Positions 1 to 8,505 of a DNA stretch of 64,000 bases are shown here, one piece after another (within the stretch, counting starts at the first letter, position 1; each line of letters opens with the position of its first letter). A program made the translations under genes and the position numbers. Source of the stretch: DATAGZ01 sp036263455 (lineage in GTDB: Bacteria > Pseudomonadota > Alphaproteobacteria > Dongiales > Dongiaceae). The stretch spans positions 25,929-89,928 of the forward strand of contig DATAGZ010000003.1 in assembly GCA_036263455.1 (NCBI GenBank). Direction: 5' to 3'. Below the pieces are notes generated by a model that ran no database searches, was not told the DNA's origin, and was given only the letters and a program-made list of their open reading frames with translations.

Positions 1-210
1 CTAACTTTAATCGGGGCAGCGCTGAATCTCGCCGCCTGCGTCTATGGCGCGGATGTGCGCACCGGGACCTATTACCGGCCTTATTACTATCCTTACTACC
101 ATCACTATTATTACAGGCCTTACCATTATCGGCCCTTCCATTATCACAACCGCTACGGTGCCCACGATTTCAACCGCGATCATGACCGCTCTTACGGCCA
201 TAGCCCGTGA
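1..210 (+). CDS. small lipoprotein, Tyr/His/Arg-rich, 5' end cut by window edge
   Basis: The frame is open from base 1 to a TGA at 208-210 (69 residues visible). Its first residues are hydrophobic and end in Leu-Ala-Ala-Cys, a lipobox, so the start codon lies just before the window. The mature part is almost entirely Tyr, His, Arg and Pro, with runs of two or three Tyr or His, and no recognisable fold. It is followed after about 50 bp by two more lipoprotein genes on the same strand. Lipid-anchored envelope protein is inferred from the lipobox; function is unknown. The composition could bind metal or polyanions, but that is a guess. Confidence 0.6.
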   Translation, partial: LTLIGAALNLAACVYGADVRTGTYYRPYYYPYYHHYYYRPYHYRPFHYHNRYGAHDFNRDHDRSYGHSP

Positions 211-263
211 ATCGGGTGATGGCGCACTTTTTGCGTCTCCACGGTTAACCTTGAGAGGACAAC

Positions 264-389
264 ATGAATTTTTCAAAAATCTTGGCCGGCTTGCTTCTTA
301 TCCTTCTCTCGGGATGCGTGTCTTTAGGCTTCACGTCCGAGCATAACGGCCCCACCAAGGAGGAGCACCCCTCGGCCTCCTCTCATTAA
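264..389 (+). CDS. small predicted lipoprotein (41 aa)
   Basis: ATG at 264 follows a purine-rich ribosome binding site (GAGAGG, 253-258) at good spacing. The 41-residue product starts with a basic N-terminus, a Leu-rich hydrophobic stretch and the lipobox Leu-Leu-Ser-Gly-Cys (Cys at about residue 18), then a short hydrophilic tail rich in Ser, Glu and His. It sits between two other lipoprotein genes. It resembles the very short lipoproteins that flank envelope genes in many proteobacteria. No family recognised; function unknown. Confidence 0.6.
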   Translation: MNFSKILAGLLLILLSGCVSLGFTSEHNGPTKEEHPSASSH

Positions 390-414
390 CGACAGAACGG
401 GAAAGGAGATTATC

Positions 415-771
415 GTGACCCCACTCTCTCAGAAACTCGCCTTGGTCGCGCTGATGGCGGTGACACTGGCCGGCTGCTTCTCGGCCAATGTGCGGCGGAC
501 CCATAACGGCACGACATACAGCGATACGACCGGCTGGTATGATTCCAACGGAGTCTATCATGAGGGAACGCCGCCCGCCACCGTGGCGCCCGCCGCGGGA
601 TGGTATGATACCGCCGGGGTTTTCCATGAAGGGACACCCCCTGCGGTGGCGCCCAGCACGGGCTGGTATGACAGCAATGGCGTTTTCCACCAGGGGCAGG
701 CGCCCGTCTACGGCGCACCCGGCTATTACGACAATAACGGGTATTATCACCCTGGCTATCCGCCCAAATAG
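415..771 (+). CDS. lipoprotein with four tandem G-[WY]-Y-D repeats
   Basis: GTG start at 415 preceded by a strong ribosome binding site (AAAGGAG, about 401-407). Residues 1-21 form a lipoprotein signal ending in Leu-Ala-Gly-Cys. From about residue 40 the protein is four imperfect copies of a roughly 22-residue unit with core Gly-Trp-Tyr-Asp-x-x-Gly-Val-x-His-x-Gly. The last copy has Gly-Tyr-Tyr-Asp and ends in Tyr-Pro-Pro-Lys. Such aromatic/Gly/Pro repeats are typical of cell-surface or periplasmic adhesive or carbohydrate-contacting segments, but no characterised family is recognised. It lies last in a run of three lipoprotein genes and just before parC. Confidence 0.75.
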   Translation: MTPLSQKLALVALMAVTLAGCFSANVRRTHNGTTYSDTTGWYDSNGVYHEGTPPATVAPAAGWYDTAGVFHEGTPPAVAPSTGWYDSNGVFHQGQAPVYGAPGYYDNNGYYHPGYPPK

Positions 772-823
772 CCCGACGCTTCTCCGCGGGTAAGGCTGGC
801 CGAATCGCGCCGGACGGGGTAGA

Positions 824-3070
824 GTGCGGGAAATGGCGCGCAAGTCCGCACTCGCACTCCCCGAAAATCCCGCCACGCCTGTTCCCCTCGCGGAGGCGCT
901 TGCCGAGCGGTACCTTTCCTACGCCCTGTCGACTATCGTCTCGCGCTCGCTGCCCGACGTGCGGGACGGGCTGAAGCCCGTCCATCGCCGTCTGCTCTAT
1001 GCAATGCGCCAACTCAGGCTGGAGCCCGGCCAGGGCTATAAGAAATCCGCACGCGTGGTGGGCGACGTCATCGGCAAGTTCCACCCCCATGGAGATTCGG
1101 CCATCTATGACGCGATGGTGCGCCTCGCCCAGGATTTCGCCCAGCGCTATCCCCTCGTCGATGGCCAGGGGAATTTCGGCAATATCGATGGAGATAATGC
1201 GGCGGCGATGCGCTATACCGAGGCGCGGCTCACCGAGGCGGCTGCGCTGCTGCTCCAGCATATCGATGACGATACCGTCGATTTTCGCCCGACCTATGAC
1301 GGATCGGAGCAGGAGCCCGTGGTGCTGCCTGCGGCATTTCCTAATCTCCTGGCCAATGGCGCCCAGGGGATCGCGGTGGGCATGGCAACATCGATCCCCC
1401 CGCATAATGTGGCCGAGATCTGCGATGCCTTGCTGCATCTCATAAAATCCCCCAAGGCGCGCATCGAAACCCTGGTCGAGCTCATGCCCGGTCCCGATTT
1501 TCCGACCGGCGGCGTATTGTGCGAGAGCCGCGAGACCTTGGTCGAGGCCTATCGCACCGGCCGCGGTTCGCTCAGGATCCGCGCGCGCTGGAATGTCGAG
1601 AAGCTCAAGGGTGGCACGTGGCAGATCGTCATCACCGAGATCCCCTATCAGGTAGTGAAGGCGCGCCTGCTTGAAAAAATCGGCGAACTCCTGAACGAGC
1701 GCCGGCTGTCTTTCCTGGAAGATTGCCTGGACGAATCGACCACCGATCTGCGCATCGTGCTCGTCCCGAGGAGCCGGACCCTCGATCCAGGCCATATCAT
1801 GGAGCAGATGTTCCGCGAGACCGAACTGGAATCGCGCTTCGGGATGAACATGAACGCGCTGGACGCCCAGCAAATCCCGCGCCTGATGAGCCTTCCGGAT
1901 TTGCTCAATGCCTATCTCACGCACCGGCGCGAGATTTTGCAGCGACGCAGCGCCTTCCGCCTCGGCGCCATCGAGCGGCGGCTGGAAATTCTAGACGGTC
2001 TTCTGATCGCCTATCTCAATCTCGACGCGGTGATCGCGCTCATCCGCAAGGAAGACGAGCCGAAACCCGTGATGATGCGGAAATGGCAGTTGAGCGAGAC
2101 ACAGGCCGAGGCGATTCTGAACATGCGGTTGCGCGCCCTGCGCAAGCTGGAGGAGATCGAGATCACCCGCGAGCACAAGATGCTGAGCGCCGAACGCAAG
2201 GAGCTCAAGGCGCTGCTCAAGGACGAGGCGCGCCAATGGGCGACGATCGCGGGAGAAATCTCGGATCTCAAGAAGCTGTACGGGCTCAAGACGCCTCTCG
2301 GGCGGCGCCATACGGAGATCGGGACGGCGCCGGCCGCGCTGGTCATTCCGCTTGAAAGCATGGTGGAGAAGGAACCCATCACTATTATCTGCTCCGACAA
2401 GGGCTGGATTCGCGCGCTCAAGGGCCACGTCGAGCGGAGTGACGAGATCAAATTCAAGGAAGGCGACCGCGGGAAATTCCATCTCCATGCGCAGACGACC
2501 GATAAGGTTCTGCTTTTCGCCACCAACGGCAAGGCCTATAGCCTGCCGGCTGACCGTCTGCCAGGCGGACGGGGTCATGGCGAACCGGTACGCCTGATGA
2601 TCGATCTGGGCAACGATCAGGATATCGTTGCGCTGCGGGTCTTCCGCCCCGACGGCACGATGCTGGTGGCGAGCGACGATGGGCGCGGCTTTGTCATTGC
2701 CGAACGCGACATGATCGCCCAGACCAAGAGCGGCAAGCAGATCCTCAATCTGGGCGACGGCGCCGAGGCGAGCGTCTGCACGCCGGCCGACGGCGATATG
2801 GTCGCCACGATTGGCGACAATCGCAAATTGCTGATTTTTCCGATTGCCCAGGTGCCGGTCATGGCCCGCGGCCGGGGCGTGATCCTTCAGAAATACAAGG
2901 ATGGCGGACTGGCGGATGCCAAGGTTTTCTCGAAGGCCTCCGGCCTGAGTTGGCGCCTGGGCGAGAAGATACGCACCGAGACCGCGCTGTCGGAATGGAT
3001 CGGCGACCGTGCCCAGGCGGGGCGGCTCCCGCCGCAGGGCTTCCCGCGCGGCAACCTCTTCGGCACCTGA
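824..3070 (+). CDS. parC: DNA topoisomerase IV subunit A
   Basis: This 748-residue protein is the breakage-reunion subunit of topoisomerase IV, which decatenates daughter chromosomes. The N-terminal winged-helix/tower region carries the DGLKPVHRR and HPHGDSAIYDAMVRLAQ motifs, with the catalytic tyrosine in Ala-Met-Arg-Tyr-Thr-Glu (Tyr131). The C-terminal beta-pinwheel has a degenerate box Leu-Pro-Gly-Gly-Arg-Gly-His-Gly rather than a GyrA box, and the length also fits ParC rather than GyrA. GTG at 824 has a GGGG-type ribosome site at 5 bp; ATG at 833 is a possible alternative. parE is not in this window. Confidence 0.95.
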   Translation: MREMARKSALALPENPATPVPLAEALAERYLSYALSTIVSRSLPDVRDGLKPVHRRLLYAMRQLRLEPGQGYKKSARVVGDVIGKFHPHGDSAIYDAMVRLAQDFAQRYPLVDGQGNFGNIDGDNAAAMRYTEARLTEAAALLLQHIDDDTVDFRPTYDGSEQEPVVLPAAFPNLLANGAQGIAVGMATSIPPHNVAEICDALLHLIKSPKARIETLVELMPGPDFPTGGVLCESRETLVEAYRTGRGSLRIRARWNVEKLKGGTWQIVITEIPYQVVKARLLEKIGELLNERRLSFLEDCLDESTTDLRIVLVPRSRTLDPGHIMEQMFRETELESRFGMNMNALDAQQIPRLMSLPDLLNAYLTHRREILQRRSAFRLGAIERRLEILDGLLIAYLNLDAVIALIRKEDEPKPVMMRKWQLSETQAEAILNMRLRALRKLEEIEITREHKMLSAERKELKALLKDEARQWATIAGEISDLKKLYGLKTPLGRRHTEIGTAPAALVIPLESMVEKEPITIICSDKGWIRALKGHVERSDEIKFKEGDRGKFHLHAQTTDKVLLFATNGKAYSLPADRLPGGRGHGEPVRLMIDLGNDQDIVALRVFRPDGTMLVASDDGRGFVIAERDMIAQTKSGKQILNLGDGAEASVCTPADGDMVATIGDNRKLLIFPIAQVPVMARGRGVILQKYKDGGLADAKVFSKASGLSWRLGEKIRTETALSEWIGDRAQAGRLPPQGFPRGNLFGT

Positions 3071-3072
3071 TC

Positions 3073-3711
3073 ATGATCGCACGTCGCGTCTTGTTGCAAG
3101 CCGCCCTCTTTGTCCTTTTTGCATCGCCGGTGCGCGCGCGGAAAATCGAGCCGGCGCGCCTCAATCCCCAAGAACAGGCGGAGGTGGCCCGTCTCACCGA
3201 TTATCTGAACGGGATTGGATCCTTCAGCAGCCATTTTCAGCAATATTCCGAGGAAGGCGAGCTTGCCACAGGCCGCATCTTCATGCGCCGGCCCGGCCGT
3301 CTTAGGGTCGAGTACGATCCGCCTTCTCAGCTTCTACTGGTCGCGGATGGAATTGCCATGAACTATTACGACGGCGAGCTCGACCATCTCGAACAGATCC
3401 CGCTGCAATTGAGCCCCCTCTGGTTCCTGCTTAAGGAGAAGATCAGTCTCGAGGACGACGTCGTCCTGATTGGCTATCAACATAGCGCCAACGTCTTTCG
3501 GCTCAGCCTGGCACAGAGGAGCGAGCCTGACGCTGGCCGGGTCACGCTCGAATTCGGCGATCATCCGCTCGAACTCCGGCGATGGACGATAACCGGCCCG
3601 AATGAAAAGCAAGTATCGGTAAGTCTGTATGATGCCCAATTCGGCGTCGCGCTCGAGAACGAGATGTTTAAGACGCCTTCGCGCCGGCGCAAGGGGAACA
3701 ACAAGAACTAG
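3073..3711 (+). CDS. LolA-like outer-membrane lipoprotein carrier
   Basis: ATG at 3073, two bases after the parC stop, so probably cotranscribed. The 212-residue product has an N-terminal signal sequence (about 1-22, ending in Ala-Arg-Ala-like residues) and the LolA-type beta half-barrel pattern: a segment like FSSHFQQYSEEGELATGR (about 48-65), then Arg-Pro-Gly-Arg-Leu-Arg-Val-Glu-Tyr, then Tyr-Tyr-Asp. Family members shuttle lipoproteins across the periplasm. Placement after parC is common in Acetobacterales-type genomes. The three upstream lipoproteins would be natural cargo (inference). Confidence 0.85.
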   Translation: MIARRVLLQAALFVLFASPVRARKIEPARLNPQEQAEVARLTDYLNGIGSFSSHFQQYSEEGELATGRIFMRRPGRLRVEYDPPSQLLLVADGIAMNYYDGELDHLEQIPLQLSPLWFLLKEKISLEDDVVLIGYQHSANVFRLSLAQRSEPDAGRVTLEFGDHPLELRRWTITGPNEKQVSVSLYDAQFGVALENEMFKTPSRRRKGNNKN

Positions 3712-4487
3712 CGAAGCGGCTGGGCCAGCAATTCCGGGAGCGACAGCTCAATCCCCCCTGGCATGCCAATAGACATTAGCGGCGTGCGCACGCCCTGGGC
3801 GCGCGAACCGAACAGCAGATCCCAAAAACTGAAGACTGTTCCATAATTGGCGTCGGTATCGGAGCGGCGGCGATGGTGGTGAACCCAATGTAGGGAAGGG
3901 GTAATGATGACACGCGATAGCGTGGCTTCGAGCGTTGGCGCAAGGCGCAGGTTGGAGTGATGGAACAAGGCGGCGAGCGTCACCAGAATATCGAATAGCA
4001 GAATGGCGGCGAGCGGCACGCCCAAGAACAGGATCACTCCCGCGCGGGCGAGCGCGGACAGCACAACCTCGCCGACATGAAATCGTAGCGCGGTACTCGT
4101 ATCGAGGAACTCATCGCGATGATGGACCTGATGGAACCGCCAGAGGAAGGGCCAACGATGATTGGCGCGATGCCACCAATAGATAGCGCAATCCAAACCG
4201 ACCAAAGCGCCGATAATACCCCATGCAGACTCGGGCCACCAATGGCCGAGCGCATGATCGCTTGCCCAGAAGGTCAGGGGCAAAATGAAAAAACGGCCCG
4301 CAAGACCATTCAGTGCGGCCAGGGAAAAGTTGCGCGCCCAGCGCCGCCACCACGGTCGGGCATAACCGGCCAGGGGAAGCGGGATAGGGGCTTTGGGACG
4401 GATCGTCTCGGCAACAAGCAAAAGGATCAGCCAGGAGAGGATAAGAGTACCTTTGAAAGGCAAGGCATGCAGTAACAGCCAGTGCAT
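3708..4487 (-). CDS. sterol desaturase / fatty acid hydroxylase family membrane protein
   Basis: About 259 residues from the ATG at 4487 (a TTG at 4514 would add nine residues). There are several hydrophobic segments, and the histidine clusters of the di-iron hydroxylase family are visible: HRANH, HQVHH, a later HHSN and WVHHH. These are the metal ligands that oxidise lipid C-H bonds in the inner membrane. The substrate cannot be told from sequence. The 3' end overlaps the convergent lolA-like gene by 4 bp. Trp-Asp-Leu-Leu-Phe-Gly-Ser near the C-terminus is typical of the family. Confidence 0.88.
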   Translation of the reverse strand: MHWLLLHALPFKGTLILSWLILLLVAETIRPKAPIPLPLAGYARPWWRRWARNFSLAALNGLAGRFFILPLTFWASDHALGHWWPESAWGIIGALVGLDCAIYWWHRANHRWPFLWRFHQVHHRDEFLDTSTALRFHVGEVVLSALARAGVILFLGVPLAAILLFDILVTLAALFHHSNLRLAPTLEATLSRVIITPSLHWVHHHRRRSDTDANYGTVFSFWDLLFGSRAQGVRTPLMSIGMPGGIELSLPELLAQPLR

Positions 4488-4577
4488 GCGGCCAGGGTGG
4501 TCGAGACCCGTCAAACTTGCAACCCTGTTATTCGCTGCTGGTCTTGTGAGCGAAAAAAGCTCGGCTATAGTACCGCT

Positions 4578-5351
4578 ATGAAACTACCTGCGACCGCACC
4601 CATTATTGGCGTGCCGATGTGCATCCGTCTCCTCGGCAACCAGAATTATCACATCGTCGGCGACAAATATCTTCGCGCGGTGATCGAAGCCTCGGCATGC
4701 TACCCGCTCGCCTTTCCCGCCCTGGGCAATGTAATCGAGATCGACGCCCTGCTCGACCGGCTGGATGGAATTCTTTTTACCGGGAGCACCAGCAACGTCG
4801 CGGTGCACCATTACCAAGGTGAACCAGACCGGCCGGAATCGCCCCAAGATCCCGGTCGGGACGCCATCACCTTGCCCCTGATCCGCCGTGCCATCGCACG
4901 CGAGCTCCCGATCTTTTGCATTTGCCGCGGCGCACAGGAACTGAATGTCGCCCTCGGCGGTACCCTGCATACGCAGTTGCATGTCAAGCCGGGCAATCTC
5001 GACCACCGCGAACCTCCCGAGGTGAGCTACGATGAGGCCTATCGGCCGGCCCATGCCATTACTTTGCGGCCCGGCGGTCCATTTGCTCAAATAATCGGCA
5101 AGACCGAGATTATGGTCAATTCGCTGCATTGGCAGGGGGTGGAAAAGCTCGCTCCGCAGTTGGTCGCCGAGGGGACCGCGCCCGATGGTGTCATCGAAGC
5201 GATGAGTATCCGCGATTACGGGAATTTCGGCCTCGCCGCGCAATGGCATCCAGAATATCAGGCGACCGAAAATCCTGATTCGCGCAGCCTTTTCGCAGCC
5301 TTCGGCAAGGCAGCGCACGAATATCGCAACAGACGGGAAGGCCGGCGTTAA
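4578..5351 (+). CDS. gamma-glutamyl-gamma-aminobutyrate hydrolase family (class I amidotransferase-like) protein
   Basis: 257 residues from the ATG at 4578; an upstream in-frame start at 4482 overlaps the divergent gene and lacks homology-like sequence. The peptidase C26 hallmark Phe-Cys-Ile-Cys-Arg-Gly-Ala-Gln-Glu-Leu-Asn-Val is present, with the second Cys the likely nucleophile, and the catalytic His-Glu is in Gln-Trp-His-Pro-Glu-Tyr-Gln. Such enzymes cleave gamma-glutamyl amides (PuuD in putrescine breakdown). No other putrescine-pathway gene is adjacent, so the natural substrate is open. An MFS transporter gene follows after 28 bp. Confidence 0.85.
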   Translation: MKLPATAPIIGVPMCIRLLGNQNYHIVGDKYLRAVIEASACYPLAFPALGNVIEIDALLDRLDGILFTGSTSNVAVHHYQGEPDRPESPQDPGRDAITLPLIRRAIARELPIFCICRGAQELNVALGGTLHTQLHVKPGNLDHREPPEVSYDEAYRPAHAITLRPGGPFAQIIGKTEIMVNSLHWQGVEKLAPQLVAEGTAPDGVIEAMSIRDYGNFGLAAQWHPEYQATENPDSRSLFAAFGKAAHEYRNRREGRR

Positions 5352-5379
5352 GAGCACGCCGGCGTCTCTGACGGATCTC

Positions 5380-6582
5380 ATGAGCTTGAACGGGTTGTGG
5401 TCGCGGGTAAGTCGACCTTATCGGGGTATGCCACCACTCGTCTGGCAGATCGCGCTTGGCGTGCTGGTCAATCGAATTGGCTCGACGGTCGTCCCCTTCC
5501 TCGCCCTCTACCTCCACCAATTCTACCATTATGACGCGATCACAACCGGAAAGGTTATTACCTGCTATGGAGCGGGCGCACTGCTTGGCGCGTTCAGCGG
5601 CGGCCTTCTGATCGATTGGCTTGGCACGCGTGTGAGCCTGGCCGGTGCGCACTGCGCCTCGGGATTTGTCTATCTGGCGCTGCTCTTTCCTCACAATTAC
5701 CACGGCTTTCTCGTCAATGCTTTCCTCATCGGGCTCAGCGATGTGTCGATCCGCCCGATCCTCAATATGACGGTGATGGGCGCGGCCGGCCCCGAGAAAC
5801 GCATGCGCGCCAACGCCATCCGTCGCATGGCGCTTAATCTGGGTGTCGGCAGCGGCCTGGCGATCGGCGGGTTCCTCTATGCCCTGACGCCATATCTGCT
5901 TTTCATGCTCGATGGATTGACGTCCTTTGCCGCCGCCGCGATTTTTGTTGTGTTCCTGCCGCGCGACCTCTCTCGGAACCGCTCCGCTGGACCGCCTCTC
6001 TGGACCGCGCTGATTGCACCGTGGCGCGATAGGGCCTTCCTCCTGCTCATCGTCGCGGCGGTATGTGCCAGCATGGTCACGACCCAGCAGCGCAATACCT
6101 ATCCTATCTATCTCCTGCAGGCATTTGGCATTGGCCCGGCCTATTTCGGCCTCATCATGACGGTCAACTGCCTCGTCGTAGTATGCTGCGAGCTCCCCCT
6201 CATTCATATGCTTCGCCGGGTCGATGCGGGCTGGCTGTGCATGAGCGGGGCCCTATGCTACGGAATGGGCTTCGGCGTGCTCGGTTTCGGCGGGAGCCAT
6301 GTCTGGGTCTGGCTCGGTCTGGCCCTTTGGGTTCTGGGAGAGATGCTTGAGTCACCCGCCGCCATGTCCCTGGTGCAGGATCATGCCGCCCGCGCCCCGA
6401 CTCCCGGCCCTTTCTTCGCCATGTTCACCGCATCTTTTTCCGCGGTGAACCTCTTCGCGCCGGGAATTGGCGGCTGGCTTTATGAAAAAGGCGGGGGCGG
6501 CGTGCTATGGGGCGCGAGTTTCGCTCTGGGGATCTTGTCGGCTGGCCTTTATTACATTGCGCGCTTCCGCGCCAAGGCATGA
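5380..6582 (+). CDS. MFS transporter
   Basis: 400 residues with about twelve hydrophobic segments and the major-facilitator motif A-like loop between TM2 and TM3 (Gly-Gly-Leu-Leu-Ile-Asp-Trp-Leu-Gly-Thr-Arg). Membrane exporter or importer; substrate not predictable. It starts 28 bp after the C26 hydrolase gene on the same strand, so the two may be one transcription unit, for example a hydrolase with uptake or efflux of its substrate or product. The gene ends just before a hairpin whose U-tract faces the opposite strand. Confidence 0.85.
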   Translation: MSLNGLWSRVSRPYRGMPPLVWQIALGVLVNRIGSTVVPFLALYLHQFYHYDAITTGKVITCYGAGALLGAFSGGLLIDWLGTRVSLAGAHCASGFVYLALLFPHNYHGFLVNAFLIGLSDVSIRPILNMTVMGAAGPEKRMRANAIRRMALNLGVGSGLAIGGFLYALTPYLLFMLDGLTSFAAAAIFVVFLPRDLSRNRSAGPPLWTALIAPWRDRAFLLLIVAAVCASMVTTQQRNTYPIYLLQAFGIGPAYFGLIMTVNCLVVVCCELPLIHMLRRVDAGWLCMSGALCYGMGFGVLGFGGSHVWVWLGLALWVLGEMLESPAAMSLVQDHAARAPTPGPFFAMFTASFSAVNLFAPGIGGWLYEKGGGGVLWGASFALGILSAGLYYIARFRAKA

Positions 6583-6609
6583 CAACAAAAACGGCGCCGA
6601 AGCGCCGTT
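6583..6609 (-). terminator. Rho-independent terminator with UUCG loop
   Basis: Read on the minus strand, an 8-bp perfect stem AACGGCGC/GCGCCGTT closes a TTCG tetraloop (6590-6609) and is followed by a T-rich tail. It lies 25 bp past the stop of the minus-strand gene at 6635-6943. There is no U-tract in the plus direction, so it does not obviously serve the MFS gene. Confidence 0.75.
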
Positions 6610-6634
6610 GGAGTTGCCTGCTATTGCGCAGTCA

Positions 6635-6943
6635 TTAATGATGCCAACCATGGCCGTGGCCGTGGTAACCGCCATATCCGCCATGATGATAGCCGCCCCG
6701 TCCGAAATTGAACGAGAAGCCGAGAAAGGGGAAGCCGGAATAGTACGGGCGTTCCACATATACCGGCGGCGGCGCATAATATACTGGCGGGGGCGGGGGC
6801 GCATAATAGCTCGGGCCGTAATAAACCGCGGGAGGCGGCGCGGGCGGGTAGTAATAGTAGGAATCCGCCGCGGCTTTTTGTGCGATGCCAGCCAGCCCCA
6901 CCGTGACGGCCAAGGCAGCAATCGCTCGAGTGATGTTCCGCAT
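6635..6943 (-). CDS. secreted Tyr/Pro-rich protein with Gly/His-rich tail
   Basis: 102 residues from the ATG at 6943, preceded by a GAGGAGG ribosome site. Residues 1-26 form a Sec-type signal peptide ending in Ala-Ala-Ala-Asp. The mature part starts with runs of Tyr and Pro (Ser-Tyr-Tyr-Tyr-Tyr-Pro-Pro) and finishes in a Gly-His-Tyr-rich segment (His-Gly-His-Gly-His-Gly-Trp-His-His). Low complexity; no fold recognised. The His-rich tail could bind divalent metal (inference). It has its own promoter-like sequence and terminator, so it appears monocistronic. Confidence 0.7.
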   Translation of the reverse strand: MRNITRAIAALAVTVGLAGIAQKAAADSYYYYPPAPPPAVYYGPSYYAPPPPPVYYAPPPVYVERPYYSGFPFLGFSFNFGRGGYHHGGYGGYHGHGHGWHH

Positions 6944-6969
6944 AAGGCACCTCCTCTGTGCTCTTCCAA

Positions 6970-6998
6970 GATATAGGCATCGGTACACCTGAAAACAA
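6970..6998 (-). promoter_or_regulatory. putative sigma70 promoter for the Tyr/Pro-rich secreted protein gene
   Basis: On the minus strand TTGTTT (6993-6998) and TATATC (6970-6975) are separated by exactly 17 bp and lie about 30 bp upstream of the ATG at 6943. Recognised by eye only. Confidence 0.4.
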
Positions 6999-7124
6999 AT
7001 CACAACGGCGGGAGCGGCATCACGTTTTTTGGAGCCGGCCTTGCATAAAACGCAGAAAGTAACCTGCTTCGCTTATGCTTGACACTGCTGTCAGGTGAAC
7101 CTTCAAGCTTGCGAGCGGAGCCGC

Positions 7125-7158
7125 AAATAAAATGGCCGGCATCGTAGGTGCCGGCCAT
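7125..7158 (-). terminator. Rho-independent terminator after the OmpA-like lipoprotein gene
   Basis: 10-bp perfect stem (7132-7141 paired with 7149-7158), 7-nt loop, followed on the minus strand by TTTTATTT. It lies 27 bp past the stop of the gene at 7185-8345. Confidence 0.8.
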
Positions 7159-7184
7159 GGTTCGTGTAGAGGTTTATTTGCGTA

Positions 7185-8345
7185 TCAGTGGACGTAAAGA
7201 TGGACTTCGTTGGTTTGAACCGCCGGATCGGTAACAGATGACAGGGTCAATCGTGACTGCGGCATGCCCATGGCGATCAAACTATTCATGACTTTCATTG
7301 CATCGGCGCGCACGGCATTGCTGTTTTGGGCGACCTGAGCGGGAGAACCCACGCCGGGCGCGACGCCCACGACGTCGAAGGAAACGTCCGGCTTGCGCTG
7401 CAAGGCTTCGTTGGCGGCCTGATACAGGGGCTGCTGGTAATTGACATTGTCATGATCGAAGCGGATCACCATGAGCGGACGCCCGCTCGAAATCGTACCG
7501 GGCAGACCATTGGTCACCGGCGCGCCAATAACCGGCGCCACGCCCGGCGGGGCAGCATAGCCGCCCGGGCCGGCAATGGCCGAGACGCGACTGCCGAGCG
7601 GACCGGTGTTATAAATTTGGCCCTCGCTAATCCCGAGAGACAGGGAAGCTAAATTGCCGCGTTCGACCTCGAGAAAGCGTGTCTGGCGCTGTACATCATC
7701 GGTGACGTTGGCGAGTAGACGATTGATGTTGACAGCGCTCTGCTCGGTTTGATCCTCGAGCAGCCGTAATTGGCGATGATCCTCCTCGACCGCTCCTGAA
7801 ACGGTATAAGAGGCGCGGATCGATTGCAGCAGGAAATTGGCATAGGCGGAATTGCTGGCCACGTCATTGGAGAGGAGACTCAGCTGGTCCAAATCCTTGT
7901 CCAGGGACTGGAGCTGGTTCTGCGCATTCTTCCAGGCCTGCACGACCGCGGGATTTCCGGGTGTAGTGCCAACCTGAAGACGTGAATTGATTCCCGCGAC
8001 TGTTGCCTGGTAGCTCGCCGAGTTGCGCTGCACATCGTCGCGCAATTGCAGATGACGAGCGCTCTGTTCGTTGATGGCTGTTTGTAGGCGGGCAAAATCG
8101 CCACGCAGTTCCTGAACCTTTTGCCCCGTCAAGGTCGGTGTCGTCGCGCCGGGAAGAGCCTGGTCGAGAGGCTGTGCCGGAACGGTGATGGGCGCAGGCG
8201 CGGGAGTAGCGGGCGATGCGGATTGCGCACCAACCGGCTGGCCCGAAGCACGGGTAGAGGGAAAAAGCGCGTTGTTCAGAAAGTCGCACGCTGAAAGCGA
8301 CAATGTCATTGCGGCCAAGGCCGCGAAATTACCGATCTTGGTCAT
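7185..8345 (-). CDS. OmpA-like domain lipoprotein
   Basis: 386 residues from the ATG at 8345. The N-terminus is a lipoprotein signal with lipobox Leu-Ser-Leu-Ser-Ala-Cys (Cys about residue 20). Residues 90-250 are rich in Gln, Asn, Leu and Ser and look helical or coiled (Leu-Gln-Thr-Ala-Ile-Asn-Glu-Gln and Leu-Leu-Glu-Asp-Gln-Thr-Glu-Gln). The last 100 residues resemble an OmpA C-like fold, with Met-Val-Ile-Arg-Phe-Asp-His-Asp near 290 and a final Asn-Glu-Val-His-Leu-Tyr-Val-His. A lipid-anchored, peptidoglycan-contacting envelope protein is inferred. An upstream ORF extension to 8426 lacks signal-like sequence and was not used. Confidence 0.7.
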   Translation of the reverse strand: MTKIGNFAALAAMTLSLSACDFLNNALFPSTRASGQPVGAQSASPATPAPAPITVPAQPLDQALPGATTPTLTGQKVQELRGDFARLQTAINEQSARHLQLRDDVQRNSASYQATVAGINSRLQVGTTPGNPAVVQAWKNAQNQLQSLDKDLDQLSLLSNDVASNSAYANFLLQSIRASYTVSGAVEEDHRQLRLLEDQTEQSAVNINRLLANVTDDVQRQTRFLEVERGNLASLSLGISEGQIYNTGPLGSRVSAIAGPGGYAAPPGVAPVIGAPVTNGLPGTISSGRPLMVIRFDHDNVNYQQPLYQAANEALQRKPDVSFDVVGVAPGVGSPAQVAQNSNAVRADAMKVMNSLIAMGMPQSRLTLSSVTDPAVQTNEVHLYVH

Positions 8346-8505
8346 GTAGTGCCGACCCCTGTTTCCGGCTGTTGTGGATGCCATCCCGAGCCATCTTTTG
8401 ACAGCTTTTTCGCTATTAATCAACACCCAAGCTGAAGATGGAATTGTGGCGAGACTAGGCCTTATGTGGTGAAGGCCTCCTTAATGGACCTTCTCCGGAA
8501 AGGCA

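Noticed and set aside
410..1924. Long open frame (504 codons) on the minus strand opposite parC
   Set aside because: It is antisense to a gene with a complete ParC motif set and has no domain-like sequence. GC-rich genes give such shadow frames.
8457..8478. AGGCCTT/AAGGCCT inverted repeat after gor
   Set aside because: Perfect 7-bp stem but no U-tract; could be chance or a weak terminator, not called.
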